DNA of 64,000 nucleotides from Ralstonia pickettii (GCF_001699815.1 NZ_MCGB01000087.1:1-64000); one strand, 5' to 3'. Shown: positions 26,264 through 35,221, counted from the stretch's first letter. Notes: generated from the letters alone by a model not told the origin. Translations and numbers: made by a program.

Positions 26264-27796
26264 ATGTCAGATTCCCGAACACGATTGCAGACCGTACTGA
26301 AGGCCCTCGGCCTGAACCTGAAGGCCTATGAAGGCACGGACTGGACGAGCCGCGCCCCGCGCGATGGCACGGTATTGGCGACCGTGAAATCGCATACCGC
26401 CAGCCAGGCCGAGGCGGCCATCCAGAGTGCGCATCAGGCGTATCTGGCGTGGCGTACCGTGCCGGCGCCCGTACGCGGTGAACTGGTGCGCCGCCTGGGC
26501 GAGGTACTGCGCACGCACAAGGCGGCGCTGGGCGAACTGGTATCGCTGGAAGCGGGCAAGATCACCTCCGAGGGCCTGGGCGAAGTGCAGGAGATGATCG
26601 ACATCTGCGACTTCGCCGTCGGTCTGTCGCGGCAACTGCATGGCCTGACCATCGCCAGCGAGCGCCCTGGGCACCGGATGATGGAAACGTGGCATCCGAT
26701 GGGCGTGGTGGGCATCATCTCGGCGTTCAATTTTCCGGTGGCGGTGTGGTCGTGGAACGCCGCGCTCGCCCTGGTGTGCGGCAACGCCATCGTGTGGAAG
26801 CCGTCGGAGAAAACGCCGCTCACCGCCATTGCATGCCAGCACCTGATGCAACAGGTGGTCGACGCGTTCAATGCCGAGAAGCCCGGGGCCATTCCTGCCG
26901 GACTGAGCCAACTGCTGATCGGCGGGCGCGACGTGGGCGAAGCGCTGGTGGCCAGCCACCTCGTGCCGGTGGTCAGCGCCACGGGCTCGACGCGCATGGG
27001 CCGCCAGGTGGGCGTGAAGGTGGCGGAGCGCTTCGGCCGCTCGATCCTGGAGCTGGGCGGCAACAACGCGATGATCGTCACCCCTTCGGCGGATCTGGAA
27101 CTGGCCGCGCGCGCCATCACCTTTGCCGCCGTCGGCACGGCAGGCCAACGCTGCACCTCGCTGCGGCGTTTGATCGTGCACCGCTCGGTGGCCGATACGC
27201 TGCTGGCTCGCCTGGAAAAGATCTACCAGAGCATCGCCATTGGCGACCCGCTGGCTGACGGCACGCTGGTCGGCCCGTTGATCGACCAGGCTGCCTTCGA
27301 CGGCATGCAACAGGCACTCGCGCAGGCTCGCGCTGAAGGCGGCGAAGTGCTGGGCGGCGAGCGCGTGCGCGAAGACCTCGGCGCCGACGCCTGGTACGTG
27401 CGTCCTGCGCTGGTCAAGATGCCGAAGCCGACCAAGGTGATGGAAAGCGAGACCTTCGCACCGATCCTCTATGTCGTGACGTACGACGGCGACACCGAAC
27501 AGGCCATCGCGATCCAGAACGGCGTGCCGCAGGGCCTGTCGTCTGCCATCTTCACGGCAAGCCTGAGCGATGCCGAGCGCTTCATGTCGTCGGCCGGCAG
27601 CGACTGCGGCATCGCCAACGTCAACATCGGCACGTCGGGCGCCGAGATCGGCGGCGCATTCGGCGGCGAGAAGGAAACCGGCGGCGGCCGCGAATCCGGC
27701 TCGGACGCGTGGAAGGGCTACATGCGCCGCGCCACCAACACCGTCAACTACAGCGGCGCGCTGCCGCTGGCGCAGGGCGTTCGATTCGACGTTTGA
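26264..27796 (+). CDS. ALDH7-family 2-aminoadipate 6-semialdehyde/piperideine-6-carboxylate dehydrogenase
   Basis: The 510-residue aldehyde dehydrogenase closely resembles antiquitin (ALDH7A1) and bacterial AmaB/Pcd. The shared C-terminal blocks GTAGQRCTSLRR, GSDCGIANVNIGTSGAEIGG and GGGRESGSDAWKGYMRR are characteristic of that family. Catalytic residues are visible: Asn156, Lys179, Glu263 and Cys297. It oxidises 2-aminoadipate 6-semialdehyde, in equilibrium with cyclic P6C, to 2-aminoadipate using NAD. That product is the substrate of the aminotransferase at 15745, linking this operon to hglS. It is the last gene of the importer/dehydrogenase operon. Confidence 0.9.
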   Translation: MSDSRTRLQTVLKALGLNLKAYEGTDWTSRAPRDGTVLATVKSHTASQAEAAIQSAHQAYLAWRTVPAPVRGELVRRLGEVLRTHKAALGELVSLEAGKITSEGLGEVQEMIDICDFAVGLSRQLHGLTIASERPGHRMMETWHPMGVVGIISAFNFPVAVWSWNAALALVCGNAIVWKPSEKTPLTAIACQHLMQQVVDAFNAEKPGAIPAGLSQLLIGGRDVGEALVASHLVPVVSATGSTRMGRQVGVKVAERFGRSILELGGNNAMIVTPSADLELAARAITFAAVGTAGQRCTSLRRLIVHRSVADTLLARLEKIYQSIAIGDPLADGTLVGPLIDQAAFDGMQQALAQARAEGGEVLGGERVREDLGADAWYVRPALVKMPKPTKVMESETFAPILYVVTYDGDTEQAIAIQNGVPQGLSSAIFTASLSDAERFMSSAGSDCGIANVNIGTSGAEIGGAFGGEKETGGGRESGSDAWKGYMRRATNTVNYSGALPLAQGVRFDV

Positions 27797-27821
27797 TCAG
27801 CGCCTGATCGATGGGATATTC

Positions 27822-27850
27822 GGGCGGCGGCGCCAGATGCACCGCCGCCC
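27822..27850 (+). terminator. GC hairpin after the ALDH7 gene
   Basis: GGGCGGCGG at 27822-27830 pairs perfectly with CCGCCGCCC at 27842-27850, about 25 bases after the stop and just before the convergent hydrolase stop. No T-run follows on either strand, so its strength is uncertain. It could serve both convergent genes. Confidence 0.4.
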
Positions 27851-27867
27851 TGATGGTCAACGCGCGC

Positions 27868-29133
27868 TCAACGCGCCGCGCCGCCTACATCGGTGATCGC
27901 GCTGTAGACCAGCGTGCGCAATTGCCGGCGCACAGGGTAGGCGGACGAAGGTAGCACCTGTGTCAGGAACAGGCCGATCAGATCCTCCTGCGGATCCACC
28001 CAGAAGAAGGTGCCGGCCGCGCCGCCCCAGAAGAAATCGCCCGTGCTGCCGGGAATCAACGTGGCGGCCTGCGAGATCGTGGTCGCGAAGCCCAGTCCGA
28101 ACCCGACGCCGTCATACGCGGCCTCGCTGAACATCGAAGGCGACGACAGGCTAGACATGTCGCGCCCGCCCGGCAGATGGTTGGCAGTCATCAGCGCCAG
28201 CGTTTTCGGCGCCAGCAGGCGAACCCCATCCAGCTCGCCGCCCTGCAGCAGCATGCGCGAAAAACGCAGGTAGTCCGCCGCCGTGGAAACCAGACCACCG
28301 CCGCCTGAGATGAAGCTGGGCGGCTTCAGGTAGGGGCTGGTGCGCGGATCGTCCTGCAAGACCGGTCCACGTTCAGACACCGCCTTCGAGCCCAGCGCGC
28401 CCACGGCATAGCACGCGCAGAAGCGCGATGCTTTCTCCTCCGGCACATGGAAGGCGGTATCGACCATGCCCAGCGGATCGAAAATCCGTTCCTTCAGGAA
28501 GGTCTCGAACGGCATGCCGCTGATCTTGCCGACGAGGTAGCCGAGCACGTCGGTGGAAACGGAGTAGTTCCAAGCCTCACCGGGCGAGAACTCCAGCGGC
28601 ACGCCGGCCAGCTTTTCGATCATCTCGTCGAGCGTGCCATCGGTCGCGATATCGCCCAGCTTCAGCCGGCGGTACGCGGCGTCGACATTCGTGTTCTGGT
28701 GGAAGCCATAGGTCAGGCCCGAGGTGTGCCGCAGCAGGTCGACCATGCGCATGGCACGTTTGACCGGCCGCGACTGGAAGCCTTCCATGAAGCCGCCGGC
28801 GTGCACGCCCAGGTTCGCCCATGCGGGGATGAATTTGCTGACCGGATCGTCCAGCGCGACCTTGCATTCTTCCACCAGCATCATGAACGCCACCGACGTG
28901 ATCGGCTTCGTCATGGAGTAGATGCGGAAGATCGAATCTTCGGCCAGCGGCACCTGACGCTCGCGGTCGGCCAGGCCCAGCACGGAGTTCAACGCAAGCT
29001 CGCCGCGCCGCCACACCTGGGTGAGCGCACCGGGCAGCTTGCCGGTCGCAATGTAGGCGTCATCGATAAAGCGCTCGACCCGTTCGAGCCGATCGCGGGA
29101 CATCCCCTGCGTTTGCGTGCCTTGCCTGTCCAT
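27868..29133 (-). CDS. Beta-lactamase-fold serine hydrolase
   Basis: The 421-residue protein belongs to the class C beta-lactamase/EstB esterase group. The SxxK motif is SMTK at residues 73-76 and a tyrosine motif follows in WNYSVSTDVLG. The conserved HTSGLTYGF block is also present. There is no signal peptide, so it is more likely a cytosolic esterase or peptidase-like hydrolase than a resistance enzyme. The ATG at 29133 follows AAGGAGA. A divergent LysR gene at 29292 may regulate it. Confidence 0.86.
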   Translation of the reverse strand: MDRQGTQTQGMSRDRLERVERFIDDAYIATGKLPGALTQVWRRGELALNSVLGLADRERQVPLAEDSIFRIYSMTKPITSVAFMMLVEECKVALDDPVSKFIPAWANLGVHAGGFMEGFQSRPVKRAMRMVDLLRHTSGLTYGFHQNTNVDAAYRRLKLGDIATDGTLDEMIEKLAGVPLEFSPGEAWNYSVSTDVLGYLVGKISGMPFETFLKERIFDPLGMVDTAFHVPEEKASRFCACYAVGALGSKAVSERGPVLQDDPRTSPYLKPPSFISGGGGLVSTAADYLRFSRMLLQGGELDGVRLLAPKTLALMTANHLPGGRDMSSLSSPSMFSEAAYDGVGFGLGFATTISQAATLIPGSTGDFFWGGAAGTFFWVDPQEDLIGLFLTQVLPSSAYPVRRQLRTLVYSAITDVGGAAR

Positions 29134-29291
29134 GCTTTCTCCTTGCATTGATCCCGACTCCGATCCAGCCTGCGCCGATTCTGACGCGCGCAGCCCGCCC
29201 AGCGACACTGTACAGCGCCGAATCATTGGCCGCGAGAGCGCCCTGCCAGCGCCTATGCTTCAATGCAGTTCGACCGCAACCCCGTCCCAAC

Positions 29292-30209
29292 ATGAAGCGC
29301 TTCGACGACCTGTACCTCTTCACGCGCGTGGTGGAAGCCGGTGGCTTTTCCGCTGCCGAGCGCGCCACGGGCATTCCCAAGTCACGCCTGAGCCGTCGCA
29401 TTGCCGAATTGGAGGTGCAGCTCGGCACGCGGCTGCTGCAGCGCTCAAGCCATCGCGTATCGGTCACGCCGGTGGGCGAGGCGATATATCGGCATGCGCG
29501 CGACATGGCCGATGCGTCGGCAGCCATTGAAGCGCTGGCCGGCGCGGCACGCAGTGAACCGGCTGGCGTCCTGCGCGTCGGCACGTCGACGCTACTGGCA
29601 GAAACGCTGGTGGCCGGCTGGCTGGCCGAATTTGCCGATGCACATCCGAAGCTGCGCATCGAACTGGACTTGTCGAACACGTACGTCGACCTGATCGAGC
29701 AGCGCATTGACGTGGCGATCCGCGCGGCCACGGGGCCACTGCCCTCGCGCGACGTGGTAGCGCGGCATCTCGCGGTCTCGCCGCGCGTGCTGGTGGCAAG
29801 TCCCGCGTTGCTTGCCCGCGTGGGTGAACCCGACACGCCGGCCGCGCTGGAAGACTTTTCCTGCCTGGGGCAAGGCTCGCTCACCCGCAGCCGCGATTGG
29901 GTACTGCACGATGCGCGCGGGCACCGGCGGTCGCTGCCGATTCGCCCGCGCTTTGCCAGCGACAACATCATCGCCCTGCGCGAAGCTGCCATCGCAGGGC
30001 TCGGGCTGGCCATCCTGCCGCAGCATTGCTGTCATGCCGCGCTCGGCAGCGGCAGCCTGCGTACGGTGCTGCGGGGTTGGACACCCGAGCCGGCCGACCT
30101 GCACGCACTCTATCCATCGCGTGCAGGCGTACCGCCGTCGGTGAAGGCGCTGGTGGCGTTCCTGCGCGAGCGCTTTGCCGCGGAAGCCACCATGCAACCG
30201 TTGACCTGA
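29292..30209 (+). CDS. LysR-family transcriptional regulator
   Basis: The 305-residue LysR protein begins MKRFDDLYLFTRVVEAGGF, with a helix-turn-helix near AAERATGIPKSRLSRRIAEL and the effector domain from about residue 90. The N-terminus is of the DsdC/CrgA-like subgroup. It is divergent from the serine hydrolase gene (158 bases between starts) and convergent with the alpha/beta hydrolase that follows. Its target is not shown by the sequence; the divergent hydrolase is the first candidate. Confidence 0.87.
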   Translation: MKRFDDLYLFTRVVEAGGFSAAERATGIPKSRLSRRIAELEVQLGTRLLQRSSHRVSVTPVGEAIYRHARDMADASAAIEALAGAARSEPAGVLRVGTSTLLAETLVAGWLAEFADAHPKLRIELDLSNTYVDLIEQRIDVAIRAATGPLPSRDVVARHLAVSPRVLVASPALLARVGEPDTPAALEDFSCLGQGSLTRSRDWVLHDARGHRRSLPIRPRFASDNIIALREAAIAGLGLAILPQHCCHAALGSGSLRTVLRGWTPEPADLHALYPSRAGVPPSVKALVAFLRERFAAEATMQPLT

Positions 30210-30217
30210 ACCGCGCG

Positions 30218-31126
30218 TTACTTCACCACGCGGCCAAGAAAGTCGAGCATGCGCGCACCAATTTCCGCATGGTGCGTCTCCAGCGCAAAGTGGCCGCTAT
30301 CGACAAAGTGGACCTCCGCATCGGGCAGGTCGCGCTTGAAGGCCTCCGCGCCGGGCGGAATGAAAATGGTGTCATTGCGACCCCATACCGCGAGCAGCGG
30401 CGGACGATGCGCGCGGAAGTACGCATGCAGCGCCGGATACAGCGCCACGTTGCTCGCGTAATCCAGGAACAGATCCATCTGGATGTCGAGCTGGCCCGGA
30501 CGGCTCAGGAAATATTGATCGAGCAGATAGCCATCCGGCGCGACGCGCGTCGGGTCGGGCACACCATCCAGGTATTGCCACTGCGTCATCTCGTCTGAAA
30601 CGATCGGATGCAGCTCACGGCGATGCGCTTCGTCCGGGTTGTCCCAATACGCCTTGACTGGCGCCCACGGACCTTCGCCCAGCCCTTCCTCATAGCCGTT
30701 GCCGTTTTGCGTGACGATGGCGCTGATGCGCTCCGGGTGCGCCATCGCCAGGCGCCAGCCGACCGGCGCGCCGTAGTCGAACACATAGATGGCGTAGCGC
30801 GACAGGCCGACCGCCTGCGTAAAGCCGTCCACCACATGCGCGAGGTTGTCGAACGTGTAGCGGAAATCGCTCGGCACCTGCGTCAGGCCAAAGCCGGGAA
30901 AGTCCGGCGCCACCACGTGATAGCGCCCGGCTAACTGCGGAATCAGGTTGCGGAACATATGCGATGCGCTCGGAAAGCCATGCAGCAACAGCACGGTCGG
31001 GGCATCGCTTGGGCCGGCCTCCCGATGGAACACGCGCACACCTTCGACATCCACCGTGCGATGACGCACAGCGGTGGGGGCATACGCATCGACAGCCAGA
31101 TCAGCGGTTCGGGCAGGGGCGTTCAT
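30218..31126 (-). CDS. Alpha/beta hydrolase, epoxide-hydrolase/haloalkane-dehalogenase type
   Basis: This is a 302-residue alpha/beta-fold enzyme. The oxyanion segment HGFPSASHMFR is at 49-59 and the nucleophile elbow VFDYGAPVGW carries Asp117, which marks an epoxide hydrolase or dehalogenase rather than an esterase. The charge-relay acid is in WGRNDTIF and the His in DSGHFALETH. The substrate is unknown. The AT-rich upstream region contains a TGGTTAC motif shared with the next gene pair, suggesting common control. Confidence 0.85.
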   Translation of the reverse strand: MNAPARTADLAVDAYAPTAVRHRTVDVEGVRVFHREAGPSDAPTVLLLHGFPSASHMFRNLIPQLAGRYHVVAPDFPGFGLTQVPSDFRYTFDNLAHVVDGFTQAVGLSRYAIYVFDYGAPVGWRLAMAHPERISAIVTQNGNGYEEGLGEGPWAPVKAYWDNPDEAHRRELHPIVSDEMTQWQYLDGVPDPTRVAPDGYLLDQYFLSRPGQLDIQMDLFLDYASNVALYPALHAYFRAHRPPLLAVWGRNDTIFIPPGAEAFKRDLPDAEVHFVDSGHFALETHHAEIGARMLDFLGRVVK

Positions 31127-31170
31127 GGCAAGGCTCCGGATGGGTTTCGAGAAAGAGCAACGAAACCATC

Positions 31171-31203
31171 GTAACCATGTAAATACTATTTTTCAAGTTA
31201 CAT
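31171..31203. promoter_or_regulatory. AT-rich promoter region with paired inverted half-sites
   Basis: Upstream of the hydrolase gene, GTAAC at 31171-31175 and GTTAC at 31197-31201 are inverted, and ATGTAA at 31177-31182 mirrors TTACAT at 31198-31203. The minus strand reads TGGTTACGAT, close to TGGTTACAAT at 32481-32490 upstream of the CGNR gene. This suggests binding sites for a shared regulator. Confidence 0.4.
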
Positions 31204-31240
31204 AAAATTTTCACATCGCTCGCATGACGATTTGAGATGC

Positions 31241-31272
31241 GAAACAAAACGGGCACGCCGTCTGGCGTGCCC
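31241..31272 (-). terminator. Intrinsic terminator of the nitronate monooxygenase gene
   Basis: GGGCACGCC at 31251-31259 and GGCGTGCCC at 31264-31272 form a perfect 9-bp stem with a 4-base loop. On the minus strand it is followed by GTTTTGTTTC, a good U-rich tail. It lies 28 bases beyond the stop of the gene at 31300. Confidence 0.85.
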
Positions 31273-31299
31273 GCGCGGGAAACAATGCAGCAGGAAAAC

Positions 31300-32370
31300 T
31301 CAGGTGAGCCGCTCGAGCGCCTGGGCGGCAATGCGCCGCGTGATGGCTTCGGCCGAGTCTTCCGTGGCCAGCCGGCCCGCTTGGCCGGACCACAGGTTGA
31401 TGAAATCGCCTGAGCCGGTCGGCTCCGTCTTGGCGCGCAGCGGCGCCAACGCGCCGCCGGCTGTCGGGAAGGCCGGCGCAAACGTGCTCATCGGGCCAAT
31501 CTCACGCATCAGCCGGTTGACGATGCCGCGCGCCGGTCGGCCGGTAAACAGGTTGGTGAGCGCGGTGTCGGCGTCTGTAGCCTGCTTGAGCGCCGCGCGA
31601 TGAATGGCCGATGTCTTGGCCTCCGGCGACAGCATGTAGGCCGTGCCGATCTGCACCGCCGATGCCCCCAGCGCCAACGCCGCCACCACACCGCGCGCAT
31701 CGCCGATGCCGCCGGCCGCAATGACCGGCACCTTCACCGCATCGGCCACCTGCGGCACCAGCGCGAACGTGCCGACCTGCGATTCGATCGTCTTGGCGAG
31801 GAACATGCCGCGATGGCCGCCTGCCTCGTTGCCCATGGCGATGATGGCGTCTACGCCGCGCGCTTCCAGCCAGCGCGCCTCTTCCACCGTGGTGGCGGCG
31901 GAGATGATCTTCGCCCCCGTGGCCTTCACGCGGGCCTGCAACTCCGGCGCGGGCAACCCGAAGTGAAAGCTCACCACCTCCGGCCTCAGTTCCTCAACCA
32001 GCGCGCACGTTGTCTCGTCAAACGGCGCGCGGTTTGCGGCCGGCGCTTGCGCATTCAGGTCGATACCGAACTCGGCGTAGTACGGCGCCAGATGGGCTCG
32101 CCATCTGGCATCGCGCTCGGGATCCGGCTGCGGCGGCGTGTGGCAGAAGAAGTTCAGGTTGACGGGGCCACGCACGGCCGCCCGAAACTGCCCGACCTGC
32201 TGCCGGATCTGTTCGACGCTGAGCATCGCACACGGCAACGAACCAAGCCCGCCGCCACGCGCCACGGCAATCGCCAGCTCCACGCCCGCCACCCCCGCCA
32301 TCGGCCCCAATACGATGGGCACTTCGATATTGAACAACGCCAGCACGCGTGCATCGGGCCATGCGCTCAT
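31300..32370 (-). CDS. Nitronate monooxygenase family flavoprotein (second copy type)
   Basis: The 356-residue FMN TIM-barrel protein starts near ARVLALFNIEVPIVLGPMAG, with AMGNEAGGHRGMF carrying the catalytic His and AAGGIGDARGVVAALALGAS in the phosphate-binding part. It is a class I nitronate monooxygenase, distant in sequence from the one at 11558. The start at 32370 was chosen for a GGAG at correct spacing; ATG at 32403 and GTG at 32445 are alternatives without it. It is divergent from the CGNR regulator gene, with a palindrome in between. Confidence 0.85.
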   Translation of the reverse strand: MSAWPDARVLALFNIEVPIVLGPMAGVAGVELAIAVARGGGLGSLPCAMLSVEQIRQQVGQFRAAVRGPVNLNFFCHTPPQPDPERDARWRAHLAPYYAEFGIDLNAQAPAANRAPFDETTCALVEELRPEVVSFHFGLPAPELQARVKATGAKIISAATTVEEARWLEARGVDAIIAMGNEAGGHRGMFLAKTIESQVGTFALVPQVADAVKVPVIAAGGIGDARGVVAALALGASAVQIGTAYMLSPEAKTSAIHRAALKQATDADTALTNLFTGRPARGIVNRLMREIGPMSTFAPAFPTAGGALAPLRAKTEPTGSGDFINLWSGQAGRLATEDSAEAITRRIAAQALERLT

Positions 32371-32456
32371 GATCATCTCCGGCAAGTTACTTGGATCAGA
32401 CATGGTAATGCGGCGGCTTTTCACCGGATTGATCCGTTGAAACACGCGTGCAACGC

Positions 32457-32497
32457 GTAACTGTCATAGCCTATTAAATTGGTTACAATTCAACCAA
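32457..32497. promoter_or_regulatory. Divergent operator region, CGNR gene and nitronate monooxygenase
   Basis: TTGGTT at 32479-32484 and AACCAA at 32492-32497 flank 7 bases as a perfect interrupted palindrome. GTAAC at 32457-32461 and GTTAC at 32482-32486 form a wider inverted pair like that at 31171. The palindrome ends 20 bases before the CGNR start, where autoregulation is expected. Confidence 0.5.
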
Positions 32498-32517
32498 CTG
32501 TCTTTTTGAAAATCGCC

Positions 32518-33099
32518 ATGCCCGCACTCGCAGCTGCCACCGATGCTCCCCTGCTGATCGCCGACGATCCGGTGCTGGACATGCTCAATACCGTGGCCAA
32601 CGTCAACGGCCAGCCCCACGATTTCTGGCAGAGCGACGTCGATGTCTCCGATTGGCTGGTGCGCGCCGGCTGGCTCGCGGAGCCTGTGGCAGGCCGTTAT
32701 CCGCCTGGCGTGCTGCTGGCCGTGGCGCGGCACCTGCGCGAAGTGATTCGCACCTTGGTGGAGGCACGCAAGTCGGGCCGTGCGGCCAGCGCCGATGCGC
32801 TGAATGTGTTCCTGCGGCAGGCGCCAAGCCATCCCGTGCTGGTGTGGGAAAACGGCACCCCGCGCGTCGAACGCCTGCGCCCCAACGATTCGGTCGAGCA
32901 ATGTCTGGCGCCGCTGGCCGAAGCCGCTGCGCATCTGCTCGCCGAGGGCGATTTCCAGCTCGTGCGCGTGTGCGAACACCCCGAATGCACGCTGTGGTTT
33001 TACGACCGCACCAAGTCGCACAAGCGCCGCTGGTGCAGCATGGCCGTCTGCGGCAACCGGCATAAGGTGGCCGAATACCGCAAACGCCAGCAGGGCTGA
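32518..33099 (+). CDS. CGNR zinc-finger (ABATE-domain) regulator
   Basis: The 193-residue protein has an N-terminal ABATE-like domain (LDMLNTVANVNGQPHDFW) and a C-terminal CGNR zinc finger: CEHPEC, then WCSMAVCGNRHK, giving four cysteine ligands. These are putative stress-linked DNA-binding regulators common in Actinobacteria and Proteobacteria. The ATG at 32518 is chosen because the upstream TTG at 32479 lies inside the operator palindrome. It is likely the regulator of the divergent nitronate monooxygenase and perhaps of the SDR that follows. Confidence 0.85.
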   Translation: MPALAAATDAPLLIADDPVLDMLNTVANVNGQPHDFWQSDVDVSDWLVRAGWLAEPVAGRYPPGVLLAVARHLREVIRTLVEARKSGRAASADALNVFLRQAPSHPVLVWENGTPRVERLRPNDSVEQCLAPLAEAAAHLLAEGDFQLVRVCEHPECTLWFYDRTKSHKRRWCSMAVCGNRHKVAEYRKRQQG

Positions 33100-33216
33100 T
33101 CGCGGCCCCGGTCGTTCCAATGCTGGAACGCCGCGTCGCGGCCGAACGGGCTGCGCACAAGCCCGCTCGTTCGTAACCTGTTCTCCGGAAACATCGCACC
33201 CATTCAGGAGAACAGC

Positions 33217-33987
33217 ATGTCCGCAACTCAAACCACCCAGTCCACGCCCCAACGCCTGGCAGGCCGCACCGCCATCGTTACCGGAGGCTCGCGCGGCATC
33301 GGCGCCGCCGTGGCGCATCGACTGGTCGCCGACGGCGCCCGCGTGGCCGTGGTCTATCGCAGCAACGCCGCAGAAGCCGACGCCGTGGTCAACAGCATCC
33401 GCAGCACCGGCGGCCAAGCCATTGCCGTGCAGGCCGACGTGAGCGATGCCACTTCCGTCGACGCGATGGTGAGCACCGTGCGCGAGGCCTTCGGCGCCAT
33501 CGACATCCTCGTCAACAATGCCGGCATTCTGGAAAACCAGCCGGTCGGCAGCATCGATCTCGCATCGTTCGACGCGCAGTTCCGCACCAATGCCTTCTCG
33601 ACGATTCTCGTCACGCAAGCGGTGCTGCCGCATGTGCCGGCGCGCGGCGGGCATATCGTGAACGTGTCTTCCAGCCTGGTGTACCGGCCCCGCGCAGGGC
33701 TGGCGGTGTACGCGGCAAGCAAGGCCGCCGTCAGCGCCCTCACCCACGCGTTTGCCGTAGAACTGGGCCCGCGCAACATCACCGTCAACGCCGTGGCACC
33801 GGCGCTTACACGCACTGACATGACCGCCCCGATTCCCGATGAAGTCAAAGCGCGCATGCGCGAATCGACACCGATGGGACGCCTGGCCGAACCGGACGAT
33901 ATCGCCGACGCCATCGCCTTCCTGGCCTCGGACGACGGCCGCTGGATTACCGGCCGCACCTTGATGACCGACGGCGGCTTCATCTGA
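33217..33987 (+). CDS. Short-chain dehydrogenase/reductase
   Basis: The 256-residue classical SDR has the nucleotide motif TGGSRGIGAAV at about 22-32, NNAG in the core, the catalytic Ser in VNVSSSLVY and Tyr/Lys in VYAASKAAV. The C-terminus WITGRTLMTDGGF is typical of FabG-like 3-oxoacyl or alcohol reductases. AGGAGA precedes the ATG. The specific substrate is not evident. It follows the CGNR gene by 117 bases. Confidence 0.88.
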   Translation: MSATQTTQSTPQRLAGRTAIVTGGSRGIGAAVAHRLVADGARVAVVYRSNAAEADAVVNSIRSTGGQAIAVQADVSDATSVDAMVSTVREAFGAIDILVNNAGILENQPVGSIDLASFDAQFRTNAFSTILVTQAVLPHVPARGGHIVNVSSSLVYRPRAGLAVYAASKAAVSALTHAFAVELGPRNITVNAVAPALTRTDMTAPIPDEVKARMRESTPMGRLAEPDDIADAIAFLASDDGRWITGRTLMTDGGFI

Positions 33988-34059
33988 GAAGTACCCACCC
34001 AGAACACGCGCCGCGCCGCCAACTCCTGCACGCAGAGGGTGTGGCCGTACCCTGCCCTA

Positions 34060-34242
34060 GATGGCGCCTTGGATTTTTGTCACGGGGAGGCAAAAGAGGG
34101 GAGACTGTCTGAGCGCAGCGAGTTTGCCTCCCCTCCCTCCCGTGACACAAATCCAAGGGGAAGTCGCCATCTCGGGCGCGCCTTTCATTGCCTACCTTTC
34201 TTTGGCAAGACAAAGAAAGTAGGTCGTCCCCTGCAGGGGACG
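34060..34242. repeat. Compound intergenic inverted-repeat element
   Basis: The left arm at 34060-34085 and right arm at 34139-34171 share GATGGCG/CGCCATC, CCTTGGATTT/AAATCCAAGG and GTCACGGG/CCCGTGAC. Inside, GGGAGGCAAA at 34085-34094 pairs with TTTGCCTCCC at 34123-34132. A second hairpin (CTTTCTTTG at 34196-34204 with CAAAGAAAG at 34211-34219) and a perfect 18-bp palindrome CGTCCCCTGCAGGGGACG (34225-34242) follow. It resembles dispersed intergenic repeats of Ralstonia and relatives that carry the CAAAGAAAGTAGG hairpin. The stretch 33988-34309 holds no gene. Confidence 0.8.
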
Positions 34243-34309
34243 AAACCCAACACAAACCAGCACTAACAAGCCGCGCCCGAAGACAAACACGAGCGCAGCG
34301 CCCAACAAT

Positions 34310-35221
34310 TTACTCGGCCGACCGCTTCACAAGCCGATAAAGAAACTCCCGCCCGTCATACAACCGTGCAATCTCGATACGCTCATCCAGACCATGCGTG
34401 CGCAGGTCAGCCGGCTCGGTAAACAACCCCGACACGCCATACATCGGAATGCCCGCATTGCGCATGAACCGGCTGTCGGTCGCGCCCGTGCTCATCGCCG
34501 GAATCACCGGCACATTCCACATCTGCTGCGTCAGCGCTTCCACCGTCTTCATCAAGTCGCCGTTGAGCGGCGACGCGGGACTCGCCAGCGGCTTGTTGAC
34601 GTAACGCACGCTGATCTTCTCGTTGCTGATCACCTGCTTCAGCTGACGATCGATATCCGCCAGATCATCGTGCGGCAGGATGCGGCAATTGACGGTCGCC
34701 TTGGCCGATTGCGGCAGCGCGTTCTCGGCGTGGCCGGCGTTGACCATGGTCGCCACGCACGTCGTGCGCAACTGTGCGTTGTAGAACGGAATGGCCGAGA
34801 GCCGATCGATCGCGGCCTGGTCCGGCTTGCCGGTGCCCACCGAACGCATATCGTCCGCCAGTTGCCCCGTGGCCAGAGGCGCGCTGCGGGCAAAGTAAGT
34901 CTGCGTGACGTCGACCAGCTTGACGGGAAACTGATACGCCCCCAGCCGATCCAGCGCGGCTGACAACGCATAGATCGGGTTTGTCTTCGTGGGCACCGCG
35001 CTGTGGCCGCCCACGTCACGCACTTCCAGCTCGTACGTCGAGTACATCTTCTCGGCCACCTGAATGCGGTGGAGCACCGGCTTGCCGTTGCGCAACTCGC
35101 CACCGCCGCCTTCGTTGATGCCGAACTCGGCCTTCACCAGCTCGGGCTTGTTGCTGACGATCTTTAACTCCATTCCGAGGGTTTCCCCGAAGAACAAAGC
35201 CTCGTGCCACTCTTGGCTCAC
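34310..35221 (-). pseudogene. M20/M25/M40 peptidase, N-terminal part missing
   Basis: The 303 residues correspond to the C-terminal three-fifths of an M20-family zinc peptidase: FGINEGGGGELRNGKP, the dimerisation lid around VRDVGGHSAVPTKTNP, and the C-terminal region with MSTGATDSRFMRNAGIP. Family members are about 480-500 residues, and the missing N-terminal part carries the first zinc His, the bridging Asp and the catalytic Glu pair. The surviving frame begins at a GTG overlapping the stop of the GNAT gene, so an N-terminal deletion fused it to unrelated sequence near 35175-35221. It cannot be an active peptidase. Confidence 0.8.
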
